A stretch of DNA of 6,347 bases from QAMH01 sp964435565 (GTDB lineage Bacteria > Actinomycetota > Coriobacteriia > Coriobacteriales > QAMH01). The stretch's first letter is position 1, and every line of letters begins with the position of its first letter. Where the stretch lies: contig CAYSZR010000075.1 of NCBI GenBank assembly GCA_964435565.1, positions 1 through 6,347 on the forward strand, in the 5' to 3' direction. Both the position numbers and the translations under genes were made by a program. Under the pieces are notes generated by a model. It saw nothing but the letters and a program-made list of their open reading frames with translations. It did no database searches and was not told where the DNA came from. This document shows, in pieces, positions 1 to 5,741 of this stretch.

Positions 1-628
1 AGAAGGTCATCTAACCGATGCGCAGGGTCGAAGAGTAGATTTCCGCAATACGATTATCATTATGACCAGCAACGTTGGGGCGCGCGAAATTACGCGCGAA
101 AGCCCCCTGGGTTTTTCGACCACTAATTCGGGCGGACTATCAGATAAGGAAATCCATGACTCTGTTATGGCAGAGCTCAAAAAACTTTTCCGCCCTGAAT
201 TTCTAAATCGTGTGGATGAAACCATCGTCTTCAAGTCTTTGACAGACGACGATATCGCCCAGATCGTCGACTTGATGATCGACGATCTGCGACAGCGTTT
301 GATTGTTCAGGGCATGAATATCGAGCTTACCGAGGCGGCTAAACATTATGTTGCCTCGAAGGGGACAGATGCCGCCTTTGGCGCACGGCCCTTGCGTCGT
401 GCCATTCAAAGACTTATCGAGGATCCGCTGTCGGAAGAGGTCCTTGAAGGCACATGGAAGGAAGGCTCGACGATTCTTGTCGATTACGTTGGTGACGAGC
501 TGGTTTTTGCACCCGGAACTGGCGAGATACCCAAGCTGAGAGAACGCAAGACGCTTGCGCTCAAGAGCGCTGCCCCAGAGGAAAAGGCACTGCCGCCCAC
601 GGCGAACAGTGACGCTGCTGCAGATTAA
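1..628 (+). CDS. clpC: ClpC-type AAA+ ATPase subunit, C-terminal part (5' end outside window)
   Basis: Hsp100 unfoldase that threads proteins into the ClpP protease in the cytoplasm. Reading begins at base 2 and gives 208 residues up to TAA at 626-628. Visible parts of the second AAA+ module are the sensor-1 segment TSNVGA (visible residues 22-27), the arginine-finger segment PEFLNRVDE (about 65-73), and the C-terminal D2-small domain with the sensor-2 motif GARPLRRAIQ (about 127-136). The tail after this is Ala/Glu-rich and ends DAAAD. The N domain, first AAA+ module, middle domain and second Walker motifs lie upstream of the window. ClpC is preferred over ClpB because of the neighbourhood: clpC followed by disA, ispD and ispF is a known order, although radA, often present between clpC and disA, is absent. 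A hairpin terminator follows directly. The Hsp100 family call is very secure; the subfamily is somewhat less so. Confidence 0.92.
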   Translation, partial: EGHLTDAQGRRVDFRNTIIIMTSNVGAREITRESPLGFSTTNSGGLSDKEIHDSVMAELKKLFRPEFLNRVDETIVFKSLTDDDIAQIVDLMIDDLRQRLIVQGMNIELTEAAKHYVASKGTDAAFGARPLRRAIQRLIEDPLSEEVLEGTWKEGSTILVDYVGDELVFAPGTGEIPKLRERKTLALKSAAPEEKALPPTANSDAAAD

Positions 629-632
629 AAAA

Positions 633-672
633 GAGAGCGCTGGGGTGCATTATTGCGACCAGCGCTTTCGTT
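633..672 (+). terminator. Rho-independent terminator after clpC
   Basis: An 8-bp perfect stem, AGCGCTGG (636-643) with CCAGCGCT (659-666), encloses a 15-nt loop. It can be extended by three pairs (633-635 with 667-669, one of them G-U). It starts about 5 nt after the clpC stop and is followed by a T-rich stretch TTTCGTTTAT. The T tract is interrupted by C and G, so termination may be incomplete. It separates clpC from the downstream disA-ispD-ispF genes. Confidence 0.75.
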
Positions 673-687
673 TATGCACGTCGCACA

Positions 688-696
688 TGGTATTAT
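688..696 (+). promoter_or_regulatory. Candidate extended -10 promoter for disA-ispD-ispF
   Basis: TGGTATTAT at 688-696 fits the extended -10 pattern TGn followed by TATAAT (5 of 6 in the hexamer). No convincing -35 hexamer is visible 16-18 nt upstream (667-673 is TTCGTTT), which is tolerated by extended -10 promoters. Transcription would start near 703 and leave a 5' leader of about 30 nt before the ATG at 732. Position just after the clpC terminator supports the call; there is no direct evidence of activity. Confidence 0.4.
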
Positions 697-714
697 TGAG
701 AGGAATCCGGATCT

Positions 715-725
715 AAGAAGAAGGG
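715..725 (+). promoter_or_regulatory. Shine-Dalgarno of the disA-like gene
   Basis: AAGAAGAAGGG is purine-rich, and its AAGG core (721-724) sits 7 nt before the ATG at 732. A TTG at 729 is in the same frame but would leave only 4 nt, so the ATG at 732 is the better start. Confidence 0.6.
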
Positions 726-731
726 CTTTTG

Positions 732-1274
732 ATGGGAACCATCCAGAGCATGGACGATGTCGTGAAGATGGTTACTCCCGGGACAGACCTGCGCATGTCC
801 TTGGATATGGTCCTTTCTGCTGATAACGGTGCTCTTATTTGCGTTGGCGATTTGGAAAACGTTCTTGCCGTCAGCAGCGGCGGGTTTGAAATCGATCTCG
901 CGTTTACGCCCAACCGCCTGTTCGAGCTTTCTAAAATGGACGGGGCGATTTTGCTCGACGCCCATGCTCGGCGCATTATTCGGGCAAACGTGCATCTAAC
1001 TCCAACGATAGTCTTTGAAACTAAAGAAACGGGCATGCGTCATCGCACTGCCATGCGCATGTGCGCGCAAACTGACACTATGGCGATTACCGTTTCCCAA
1101 CGCCGAAACGTGATTGATCTGTACTTCGGCGGCGAATCGGTAACGTTGGGCAAGCCGGAGAAGCCATATTCACAGGTGAGCACTACTATATTGGCATTGA
1201 AGAATGCTCGCGATACCCTAGATCGCGAAATCGTTCGCTTGAGCGCGCTCGAGCATAACGATTCTGATGTCTAA
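732..1274 (+). CDS. disA: DisA-type diadenylate cyclase, DAC domain only
   Basis: Predicted to condense two ATP into the second messenger c-di-AMP. The 180-residue product matches the N-terminal catalytic (DAC) domain of DisA. It has an N-terminal helix followed by the GALICVG strand (33-39), the catalytic D70-G71-A72 motif in KMDGAILL, the RIIRANVHL strand, the R103-H104-R105 motif in GMRHRTA, and a final helix (about 155-172). No membrane segment is seen, which argues against CdaA. DisA proteins are usually about 350 residues, with a linker and a DNA-binding HhH domain after the DAC; here the protein stops where the linker should begin. Sequence after the TAA shows no DisA-like continuation in any forward frame I read, so a simple frameshift is unlikely. 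ATG 732 has a good Shine-Dalgarno. ispD begins 21 nt later, so the two are probably co-transcribed. The DAC assignment is strong; loss of DNA scanning is inferred. Confidence 0.88.
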   Translation: MGTIQSMDDVVKMVTPGTDLRMSLDMVLSADNGALICVGDLENVLAVSSGGFEIDLAFTPNRLFELSKMDGAILLDAHARRIIRANVHLTPTIVFETKETGMRHRTAMRMCAQTDTMAITVSQRRNVIDLYFGGESVTLGKPEKPYSQVSTTILALKNARDTLDREIVRLSALEHNDSDV

Positions 1275-1286
1275 CTCCGACTCCCT

Positions 1287-1291
1287 GGAGG
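1287..1291 (+). promoter_or_regulatory. Shine-Dalgarno fixing the extended IspD start
   Basis: GGAGG lies 4 nt before the ATG at 1296. The ATG at 1455, which would give an IspD of standard length, is preceded by CAAAGAATCCCTCT with no Shine-Dalgarno. This favours the longer IspD. An intermediate ATG at 1314 has only a weak AGAAG upstream. Confidence 0.65.
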
Positions 1292-1295
1292 CCAG

Positions 1296-2159
1296 ATGGT
1301 CGAAAAGAAGAACATGGCAACCGAAGTTGATACCGACCCTATTACGAGTCCTGCGGCGCTTACCCCTGCCGAGGTCGATGCGTTCGTCCATCAGATCAAT
1401 TCGTTGGAAAGTGCCAGCAGCCTGCTCGAGGGCCGTGTTTCAAAGAATCCCTCTATGGCCGCGATTATCGTTGCAGGTGGTGCGGGAGAGCGTTTTCGCA
1501 ACCCGGGCGGAAAGCAGCTGTTCGAAGTGCTGGGCAAGCCTGTTTTGACATGGTCGGCAGAGGCGTTTGACGCTGTCCCGGAAGTCGGGCTCATCGTGAT
1601 CGTCTGCCCGGAAGATCGCCAGGCAGAATACTGCAGAGCTGCGATTGATCCATATCCTTTTGTCACGCCTATTGAATTTGCCCCTGCAGGTGAGCTTCGC
1701 CAAGAATCTGCTATGAACGGTCTTGCAGCGATTCCTGATACCTATGAGTATGTTGCAGTCCATGACGGAGCGAGACCACTCGTCACCCCTGAGATAATAG
1801 TTCATGCGCTCAACCTCTTGAAAGGCAATCTCGATTCGGATGGCGTTGTGGTCGGTCATCCTTCTGTCGATACACTCAAAGTGGTGAACGACCGCACGAT
1901 TGTTGGCACGCCCGACCGCAGTATGTTCTGGATTGCGCAAACGCCGCAGGTGTTCAGAGTGAATGCTTATAGGCGTGCGCATAAAGCGGCCATGTACGAT
2001 GGGTTTGTCGGAACCGACGATTCGTCTTTGATAGAGCGCTTGGGCGGGCATGTGCTTATGTTCGATGGACCGCGCGACAATATCAAAGTAACCGTTCCCG
2101 AAGATGTTGGTCCGGTTATCGCAGCACTTTCAGCTCGTGTTGCCCAAAGAGAAGAATAG
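1296..2159 (+). CDS. ispD: 2-C-methyl-D-erythritol 4-phosphate cytidylyltransferase, N-terminally extended
   Basis: Third step of the MEP isoprenoid pathway: joins CTP and MEP to give CDP-ME plus pyrophosphate, in the cytoplasm. The 287-residue protein contains the nucleotide-binding AAIIVAGGAGERF (55-67) with R66, then K73. VHDGARPL follows with D157, TPDR with R208, QTPQVFR (215-221), GTDDSSLIE (239-247) and DNIKVTVPED with K264. These are the positions corresponding to the known E. coli active-site residues R20, K27, D106, R157 and K213, so it should be active. The family is usually about 230 residues. Here the catalytic domain starts at M54, preceded by a Thr/Pro/Ala/Glu-rich stretch and a probable helix (about 23-47). 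Start chosen from GGAGG at 1287-1291. ispD is in the same frame as disA, 21 nt after its stop, and its own TAG overlaps the AGGG ahead of ispF. No CarD gene or IspF fusion is present. Confidence 0.95.
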   Translation: MVEKKNMATEVDTDPITSPAALTPAEVDAFVHQINSLESASSLLEGRVSKNPSMAAIIVAGGAGERFRNPGGKQLFEVLGKPVLTWSAEAFDAVPEVGLIVIVCPEDRQAEYCRAAIDPYPFVTPIEFAPAGELRQESAMNGLAAIPDTYEYVAVHDGARPLVTPEIIVHALNLLKGNLDSDGVVVGHPSVDTLKVVNDRTIVGTPDRSMFWIAQTPQVFRVNAYRRAHKAAMYDGFVGTDDSSLIERLGGHVLMFDGPRDNIKVTVPEDVGPVIAALSARVAQREE

Positions 2160-2168
2160 GGCCGTATC

Positions 2169-2642
2169 GTGCAGAGAATTGGTTTAGGATACGACGTCCA
2201 TGCATTTGCCGTTGGGCGCAAGCTCGTTTTGGGCGGTGTCGTCATACCCTACGAGAAGGGCCTCGATGGCCATTCCGATGCCGACGTGCTTGCCCATGCC
2301 ATTATGGATGCCCTCCTGGGAGCCTTGCGTGCGGGCGATATCGGGAAACTCTTTCCTGATACCGACCCAGCATACAAAGATGCGGATTCCATGAAGCTGC
2401 TGACTCTCGTCGGTGATTACGTGAGGCAAAAGGGGTTTTCCATCGAAGACATCGACTCGATCATGATGCTGCAAGAGCCAAAAATATCGCCCTACCGTGA
2501 TCAGATGCGCGAAAACATTGCTCGGGCGCTGGGAATATCCGTTGATTGCGTGGGCGTGAAGGCGACGACGACGGAACGCCTTGGATATGAGGGTCGAGGA
2601 GAAGGCGCGTCTGCTCAGGCTGTTTGCCTGCTTTCCAAGTAA
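2169..2642 (+). CDS. ispF: 2-C-methyl-D-erythritol 2,4-cyclodiphosphate synthase
   Basis: Cyclises CDP-ME 2-phosphate to MEcPP with release of CMP, the fifth MEP-pathway step; the family forms metal-dependent homotrimers. The 157 residues are the normal family length. RIGLGYDVHAF (3-13) carries metal ligands D9 and H11, and GHSDADVLAHAIMDALLGA (34-52) carries the third ligand H43. GDIGKLFPDTDPAYKDADS (56-74) and the closing KATTTERLGYEGRGEGASA (131-149) are the other signatures. The start is GTG at 2169, because the family signature begins two residues later and no in-frame ATG lies closer; an AGGG at 2158-2161 overlapping the ispD stop is the likely ribosome site. The 9-nt gap from ispD indicates one transcript with coupled translation of two enzymes of one pathway. 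IspE, which acts between them, is not in the window. Confidence 0.97.
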   Translation: MQRIGLGYDVHAFAVGRKLVLGGVVIPYEKGLDGHSDADVLAHAIMDALLGALRAGDIGKLFPDTDPAYKDADSMKLLTLVGDYVRQKGFSIEDIDSIMMLQEPKISPYRDQMRENIARALGISVDCVGVKATTTERLGYEGRGEGASAQAVCLLSK

Positions 2643-2669
2643 GCGCCCCAATATCTATCTGTAACTCGC

Positions 2670-2701
2670 CATTTGCATATAAGAGCATTTGCATATAAGG
2701 G
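2670..2701 (+). repeat. 16-bp tandem direct repeat upstream of cysS
   Basis: Two adjacent copies of CATTTGCATATAAGRG, at 2670-2685 and 2686-2701, match at 15 of 16 bases. They differ only at the fifteenth base (A in the first, G in the second). Each copy contains a TATAAG that resembles a -10 hexamer, and TTTGCA (2672-2677) lies 16 nt before the second TATAAG (2694-2699). The pair could therefore be a promoter, a tandem operator, or a recent slippage duplication. It lies in the only sizeable gap between ispF and cysS, about 90 nt ahead of cysS. Confidence 0.8.
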
Positions 2702-2717
2702 CTACCTTTGATTGCGA

Positions 2718-2747
2718 ATGACGCTTTACGCGTGTTACTGATAAGAT
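2718..2747 (+). promoter_or_regulatory. Weak candidate promoter for cysS
   Basis: TGATAAGAT (2739-2747) resembles an extended -10 (TGn plus TAAGAT, 4 of 6). ATGACG at 2718-2723 is a poor -35 at 18-nt spacing. Transcription would start near 2754, giving a leader of about 34 nt. The alternative is the TATAAG of the tandem repeat just upstream. The gap is too short for a classical T-box leader and I see no T-box motif. Confidence 0.25.
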
Positions 2748-2787
2748 GCATGGCGACTATGCGCACTGAACGAATCGAGGAACCATC

Positions 2788-4257
2788 ATGCAAATATATA
2801 ACACGGCAACACACCGCAAGGAGGAGTTTGTGCCCCGCGAACCAGGTAAAGTCGCGATGTATGCATGTGGGCCCACGGTATACAACTATATCCACATCGG
2901 CAACGCGCGGACTTTCCTTACGTTTGACGTGGTTCGAAAATACCTTGCGTTTCGTGGTTACGACGTCACGTTTGTGCAAAATATTACCGACGTCGATGAC
3001 AAGATAATCAACCGCGCACATGAGGAGGGCAAGACCCCCGAGGAAATCGCTGCATTCTATACCGATGCGTTTATCGAGAATATGCATCGGTTTGGTATTG
3101 ATGACCCCGATGTGCGCCCGCGCGCTACCCAGGAAATACCCGAGATGATCGCACTCGTGCAGCGGCTTATCGACCGTGGTCATGCCTATGAAATCGATGG
3201 AGACGTGTATTTCTCCGTGCGATCATTCGATGCGTATGGTGAGCTTTCGAATCGCAATATCGATGAGCTTGTAAGCGGCGCACGTATCGATGTCGATGAG
3301 CGCAAGCGCGATCCGCTTGACTTCGCTTTGTGGAAAGCCGCAAAACCGGGTGAGCCGCACTGGGCTTCTCCGTGGGGAGAGGGCCGGCCGGGGTGGCATT
3401 TGGAATGCTCCGCAATGTCCCAGAAGTATCTTGGACTTCCGCTCGATATTCATGGCGGTGGCAATGACCTTGCTTTTCCTCACCATGAAAATGAAAAAGC
3501 ACAGACCGAAGCGGCATACGACGAAAAATTCGTCCACTACTGGATGCATTCGGGCATGCTGCGAATCAATTCTGAAAAGATGTCGAAAAGCCTCGGTAAT
3601 TTCCTTTTGCTCAAGTCCGTTTTGGATACGTGCGATCCAGATGCGCTCCGTTTGCTTATGCTTCAGACGCATTATCGTTCGCCACTTGATTTTAGTGACG
3701 ACCGTTTGAAGGAAGCTGCATCTTCGCTTGAGCGCATCACAACTGTCGTGCGCAACCTGCGCTGGACTGCGGATAATGCAGCTAAGGCTGATGAAAGCCC
3801 CTATACCGAAGTCGTGTCTGCTCGGAAAAAGATGCAGGATGATTTTCTCGAAGCCATGGACGACGATTTCAACACCGCAGGTGCGCTTGGGGCGATCTTC
3901 ACGTTTGTGAGTGTATGCAATCGTTTTCTTGAGGACAACAAAGCGATGTGCGAACTCGCGCGTGATGAGGCGCGCGCCAATGCACAGGCCATTGAGGAGC
4001 TCGTGGGCGTGCTGGGCATTCATATTTCGCGCGAGGAAGACATGCAGTGCGGATCGGAGATATGCGAACTCGCAAGCAGACTCGTTGACTTTAAGGGTGA
4101 TAATGCCAAAGAGGCAACCGATGCCTTGCTAGCGGCTCGTGCCGAAGCGCGCGCTGCGAAGGACTGGGCACGGGCCGATGCCGTGCGCGACGGGTTGGCA
4201 GAATTTGGCTTTGTTATCGAAGATACGCCGAATGGAGCACGTGTAATCTATGGATAA
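2788..4257 (+). CDS. cysS: Cysteine--tRNA ligase
   Basis: Class I aminoacyl-tRNA synthetase that activates cysteine with ATP and charges tRNA-Cys in the cytoplasm. It is 489 residues, near the usual 460-500. The Rossmann domain begins with CGPTVYNYIHIGNAR (27-41), holding zinc ligand C27 and the HIGH-type motif HIGN (36-39). The other expected zinc ligands follow: C207 in WHLECSAM, H232 and E236 in FPHHENE. KMSKSLGN starts at K264. The C-terminal half holds the DALR-type helical domain (NTAGALGAIF, about 362-371) and a terminal anticodon-binding region (AARAEARAAKDWARADAVRDGL, about 449-470). The ATG at 2788 has GAGG 7 nt upstream (2777-2780). It is a CysS rather than the actinobacterial mycothiol ligase MshC, because it is full length with the C-terminal tRNA-binding part. 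Its TAA overlaps the start of rlmB by 8 nt. Confidence 0.97.
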   Translation: MQIYNTATHRKEEFVPREPGKVAMYACGPTVYNYIHIGNARTFLTFDVVRKYLAFRGYDVTFVQNITDVDDKIINRAHEEGKTPEEIAAFYTDAFIENMHRFGIDDPDVRPRATQEIPEMIALVQRLIDRGHAYEIDGDVYFSVRSFDAYGELSNRNIDELVSGARIDVDERKRDPLDFALWKAAKPGEPHWASPWGEGRPGWHLECSAMSQKYLGLPLDIHGGGNDLAFPHHENEKAQTEAAYDEKFVHYWMHSGMLRINSEKMSKSLGNFLLLKSVLDTCDPDALRLLMLQTHYRSPLDFSDDRLKEAASSLERITTVVRNLRWTADNAAKADESPYTEVVSARKKMQDDFLEAMDDDFNTAGALGAIFTFVSVCNRFLEDNKAMCELARDEARANAQAIEELVGVLGIHISREEDMQCGSEICELASRLVDFKGDNAKEATDALLAARAEARAAKDWARADAVRDGLAEFGFVIEDTPNGARVIYG

Positions 4258-4996
4258 TGAATTCTTAGAGGGCCGGCATGCGCTGGAAGAGGCCCTGAGT
4301 GCGGGTGTGCCCATACAGGCAGTCTATGCCAGTGACGCAGCATGCAACGATAAACGCTGCGCCAAAGTGCTTGCGCGTATCCAGTCTCAGGGAATCACCA
4401 TCGAGAAAGCTCCAAGAAGCATGCTCGATGAACGTTCTGCTCACGGCGCGCACCAGGGCATTATCGCCAGGGTTGCTCCTTTTGCGTATGTTGGCATCGA
4501 AGAACTGGTGCGTCGTGCGGCTGGGAAGAAAAACGCCCTGATAATCGCATGCGATCATATAACCGATGCTGGCAACTTCGGCGCAATCGCGCGAAGCGCT
4601 GAAGTCGTTGGGGCATGCGGCATGCTTATCCAAAACAAACGCAGTGCACATGTTACGACCGCAGCATACAAAACTTCTGCAGGTGCCGTGGCACATTTGC
4701 CCATTGCGCTCGAGGCAAATCTTGCAAGCAATCTCAATCGACTTAAAGACGAAGGTTTTTGGGTCGTTGGTGCAAGCGAGCATGCTAAATCGGTAGTATG
4801 GGACGCTTCTCTTTCGGGTCGTATCGTTCTTGTCGTGGGCTCGGAAGGCGAGGGGCTCTCCAAACTCACGCTCAAAACATGCGATCTGCTCGTCAAGCTA
4901 CCGCAGGTTGGTCAAGTTGAATCTCTCAACGTCGCTCAGGCGACAACGGCGATTGCTTATGAATGGATGAGGCAATGCAGCGTCGACAAGTCTTGA
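4250..4996 (+). CDS. rlmB: SpoU/TrmH-family 2'-O-ribose methyltransferase (RlmB-like, 23S rRNA)
   Basis: SAM-dependent RNA 2'-O-methylase, most likely acting on a 23S rRNA guanosine (the RlmB site). The 248 residues are typical of the family. The N-terminal substrate-binding domain (about 1-78) opens with FLEGRHALEEAL and includes SAHGAHQGIIARV. The SPOUT catalytic domain shows motif 1 DHITDAGNFGAIARSAE (102-118, with N109 and R115), motif 2 VVGSEGEGLS (195-204, E199), and the knot-forming motif 3 LPQVGQVESLNVAQA (217-231, S225-L226-N227). The start codon lies inside the end of cysS (8-nt overlap), with only a distant GGAG 12 nt away, so translation probably depends on ribosomes finishing cysS. 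The mini-RNase III gene mrnC, between cysS and rlmB in Bacillus, is missing here. The exact RNA target is inferred from synteny; related TrmH-type enzymes modify tRNA. Confidence 0.9.
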   Translation: MDNEFLEGRHALEEALSAGVPIQAVYASDAACNDKRCAKVLARIQSQGITIEKAPRSMLDERSAHGAHQGIIARVAPFAYVGIEELVRRAAGKKNALIIACDHITDAGNFGAIARSAEVVGACGMLIQNKRSAHVTTAAYKTSAGAVAHLPIALEANLASNLNRLKDEGFWVVGASEHAKSVVWDASLSGRIVLVVGSEGEGLSKLTLKTCDLLVKLPQVGQVESLNVAQATTAIAYEWMRQCSVDKS

Positions 4997-5508
4997 TCGT
5001 CGATGGCTATAACGTCATCCGCAACAATAGGCGCTACGCTGGTTTGGGTAGTGATTATGAAAGCGGCAACGGCTGGAATAAGGCGCGCGAGTCCCTTATC
5101 AACGACGCTGCCCATTTTGCCCAAGGCTCGTACGAGCGGTGCACGGTTGTTTTTGACGGCGCCGGAAACCCGGCGTCTGCCGGTGAGCCGATACGTGAAG
5201 CAGGGATAGAGGTTGTTTTTTCGCCGGCTGGGGTCAGCGCTGACACCGTTATAGAGAAGCTTGCGCACGATGCACGCGATCAAGGTCTCGAAGTCGTCGT
5301 CGTATCATCCGATTTCACGATTCAGGCAACGGTCTACGGTGGGGGCGTCACAAGGATGTCGGCGGCGGGGTTTGGAATTGATAGCGAGATTCTCGAGCAA
5401 GATTGGCGCGAAAACGCCAAAGCGACGACCCGCGGGAAAAATACCGTTGCAGATAGAATCGACGCTGACACTCTTGCTCGACTTAACGCGATGGTGCACG
5501 ACGATTAG
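4963..5508 (+). CDS. YacP/Rae1-like NYN-domain ribonuclease
   Basis: Member of the NYN (PIN-like) nuclease family. The Bacillus homologue YacP (Rae1) is a ribosome-associated endonuclease that cleaves mRNA in the A site. In the 181 residues, acidic residues of the probable metal site sit in LIVDGYNVI (D14), VVFDGAGNP (D65), GVSADTVIEKLA (D94) and VVSSDFTIQ (D117). YGGGVTRMSAAGF (125-137) is also characteristic. Two starts are possible. ATG 4963 overlaps rlmB by 34 nt and lacks a Shine-Dalgarno. ATG 4975 (MQRRQVLIVDGYN, the more usual N terminus) overlaps by 22 nt and is preceded by GGATGAGG (4965-4972) at tight spacing. I give the longer form, but 4975 is at least as likely. The rlmB-yacP order is the same as in Bacillus. 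Function is by family and synteny; ribosome targeting in this organism is inferred. Confidence 0.85.
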   Translation: MDEAMQRRQVLIVDGYNVIRNNRRYAGLGSDYESGNGWNKARESLINDAAHFAQGSYERCTVVFDGAGNPASAGEPIREAGIEVVFSPAGVSADTVIEKLAHDARDQGLEVVVVSSDFTIQATVYGGGVTRMSAAGFGIDSEILEQDWRENAKATTRGKNTVADRIDADTLARLNAMVHDD

Positions 5509-5523
5509 GTGACAGCCCGCGTT

Positions 5524-5552
5524 TTGTTCATTGCCAATACGCTAATTATGAT
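5524..5552 (+). promoter_or_regulatory. Promoter upstream of tRNA-Thr(UGU)
   Basis: TATGAT (5547-5552) is a good -10, with TTGTTC (5524-5529) 17 nt upstream. An overlapping alternative is TTGCCA (5531-5536) with TACACT (5552-5557) at 15 nt. Either would start transcription about 5-12 nt before the tRNA 5' end at 5572. The site fills most of the 63-nt gap after the nuclease gene, where no terminator hairpin is obvious. Confidence 0.5.
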
Positions 5553-5571
5553 ACACTGCCCCTCGCAGCAA

Positions 5572-5646
5572 GCCAGCGTGGCGCAACGGTAGCGCAGCGG
5601 TTTTGTAAACCGACGGTTGCGGGTTCGATTCCTGCCGCTGGCACCA
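5572..5646 (+). tRNA. tRNA-Thr (anticodon UGU)
   Basis: Full cloverleaf. Acceptor stem GCCAGCG (5572-5578) pairs with CGCTGGC (5636-5642), D stem GCGC/GCGC, T stem GCGGG/CCTGC around TTCGATT, discriminator A and encoded CCA (5644-5646). The anticodon loop TTTGTAA (5602-5608) places TGT at 5604-5606, which reads ACA and perhaps other ACN codons. The outermost anticodon-stem pair is G5597 against A5613, a mismatch (27-43). Confidence 0.96.
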
Positions 5647-5650
5647 GCTG

Positions 5651-5684
5651 TTCCGGATGCGTTGATTTTTGGATACGCCCGGAA
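5651..5684 (+). other. Imperfect hairpin after tRNA-Thr(UGU)
   Basis: TTCCGG (5651-5656) pairs with CCGGAA (5679-5684). Inside it, after a two-base AT bulge, GCGT (5659-5662) pairs with ACGC (5675-5678) around a 12-nt T-rich loop. It begins 5 nt after the encoded CCA. No T tract follows, so it may be a weak terminator or a 3' processing structure rather than an intrinsic terminator. Confidence 0.5.
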
Positions 5685-5706
5685 GCGTGGTATATATGGA
5701 TTTTCG

Positions 5707-5735
5707 TTGACAAGGCCTGCATCGCGCGGTATTAT
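5707..5735 (+). promoter_or_regulatory. Near-consensus promoter for tRNA-Tyr/Thr/Met-tuf
   Basis: A perfect -35 TTGACA (5707-5712), a 17-nt spacer and TATTAT (5730-5735, 5 of 6) form the best sigma-70-type promoter in the window. AT-rich sequence (TATATATGGATTTTCG, 5691-5706) directly upstream could act as an UP element. Transcription would begin near 5742, about 70 nt before tRNA-Tyr, and could run through three tRNAs into tuf. A strong promoter suits the high demand for EF-Tu. Confidence 0.75.
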
Positions 5736-5741
5736 CTCTGA

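Noticed and set aside
1440..2051. Minus-strand open frame of 203 codons opposite ispD
   Set aside because: Antisense to intact ispD catalytic motifs; no family features.
2643..2787. T-box riboswitch ahead of cysS
   Set aside because: The gap is only 145 nt and I found neither a T-box-like conserved segment nor an antiterminator/terminator pair.
2708..3007. Plus-strand frame starting at TTG 2708 and running into cysS
   Set aside because: Mostly overlaps cysS out of frame, lacks a ribosome site, and shows no recognisable protein features.
2461..3183. Minus-strand open frame of 240 codons across the ispF-cysS junction
   Set aside because: Spans two real genes and their intergenic region on the opposite strand, with no recognisable domain.
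3223..4023. Minus-strand open frame of 266 codons opposite cysS
   Set aside because: Lies wholly antisense to a clearly conserved synthetase, has no recognisable motifs, and its composition follows from the codon bias of cysS.
4614..4626. GCATGCGGCATGC near-repeat within rlmB
   Set aside because: Encodes ordinary residues of the methyltransferase and is not repeated elsewhere in the window.
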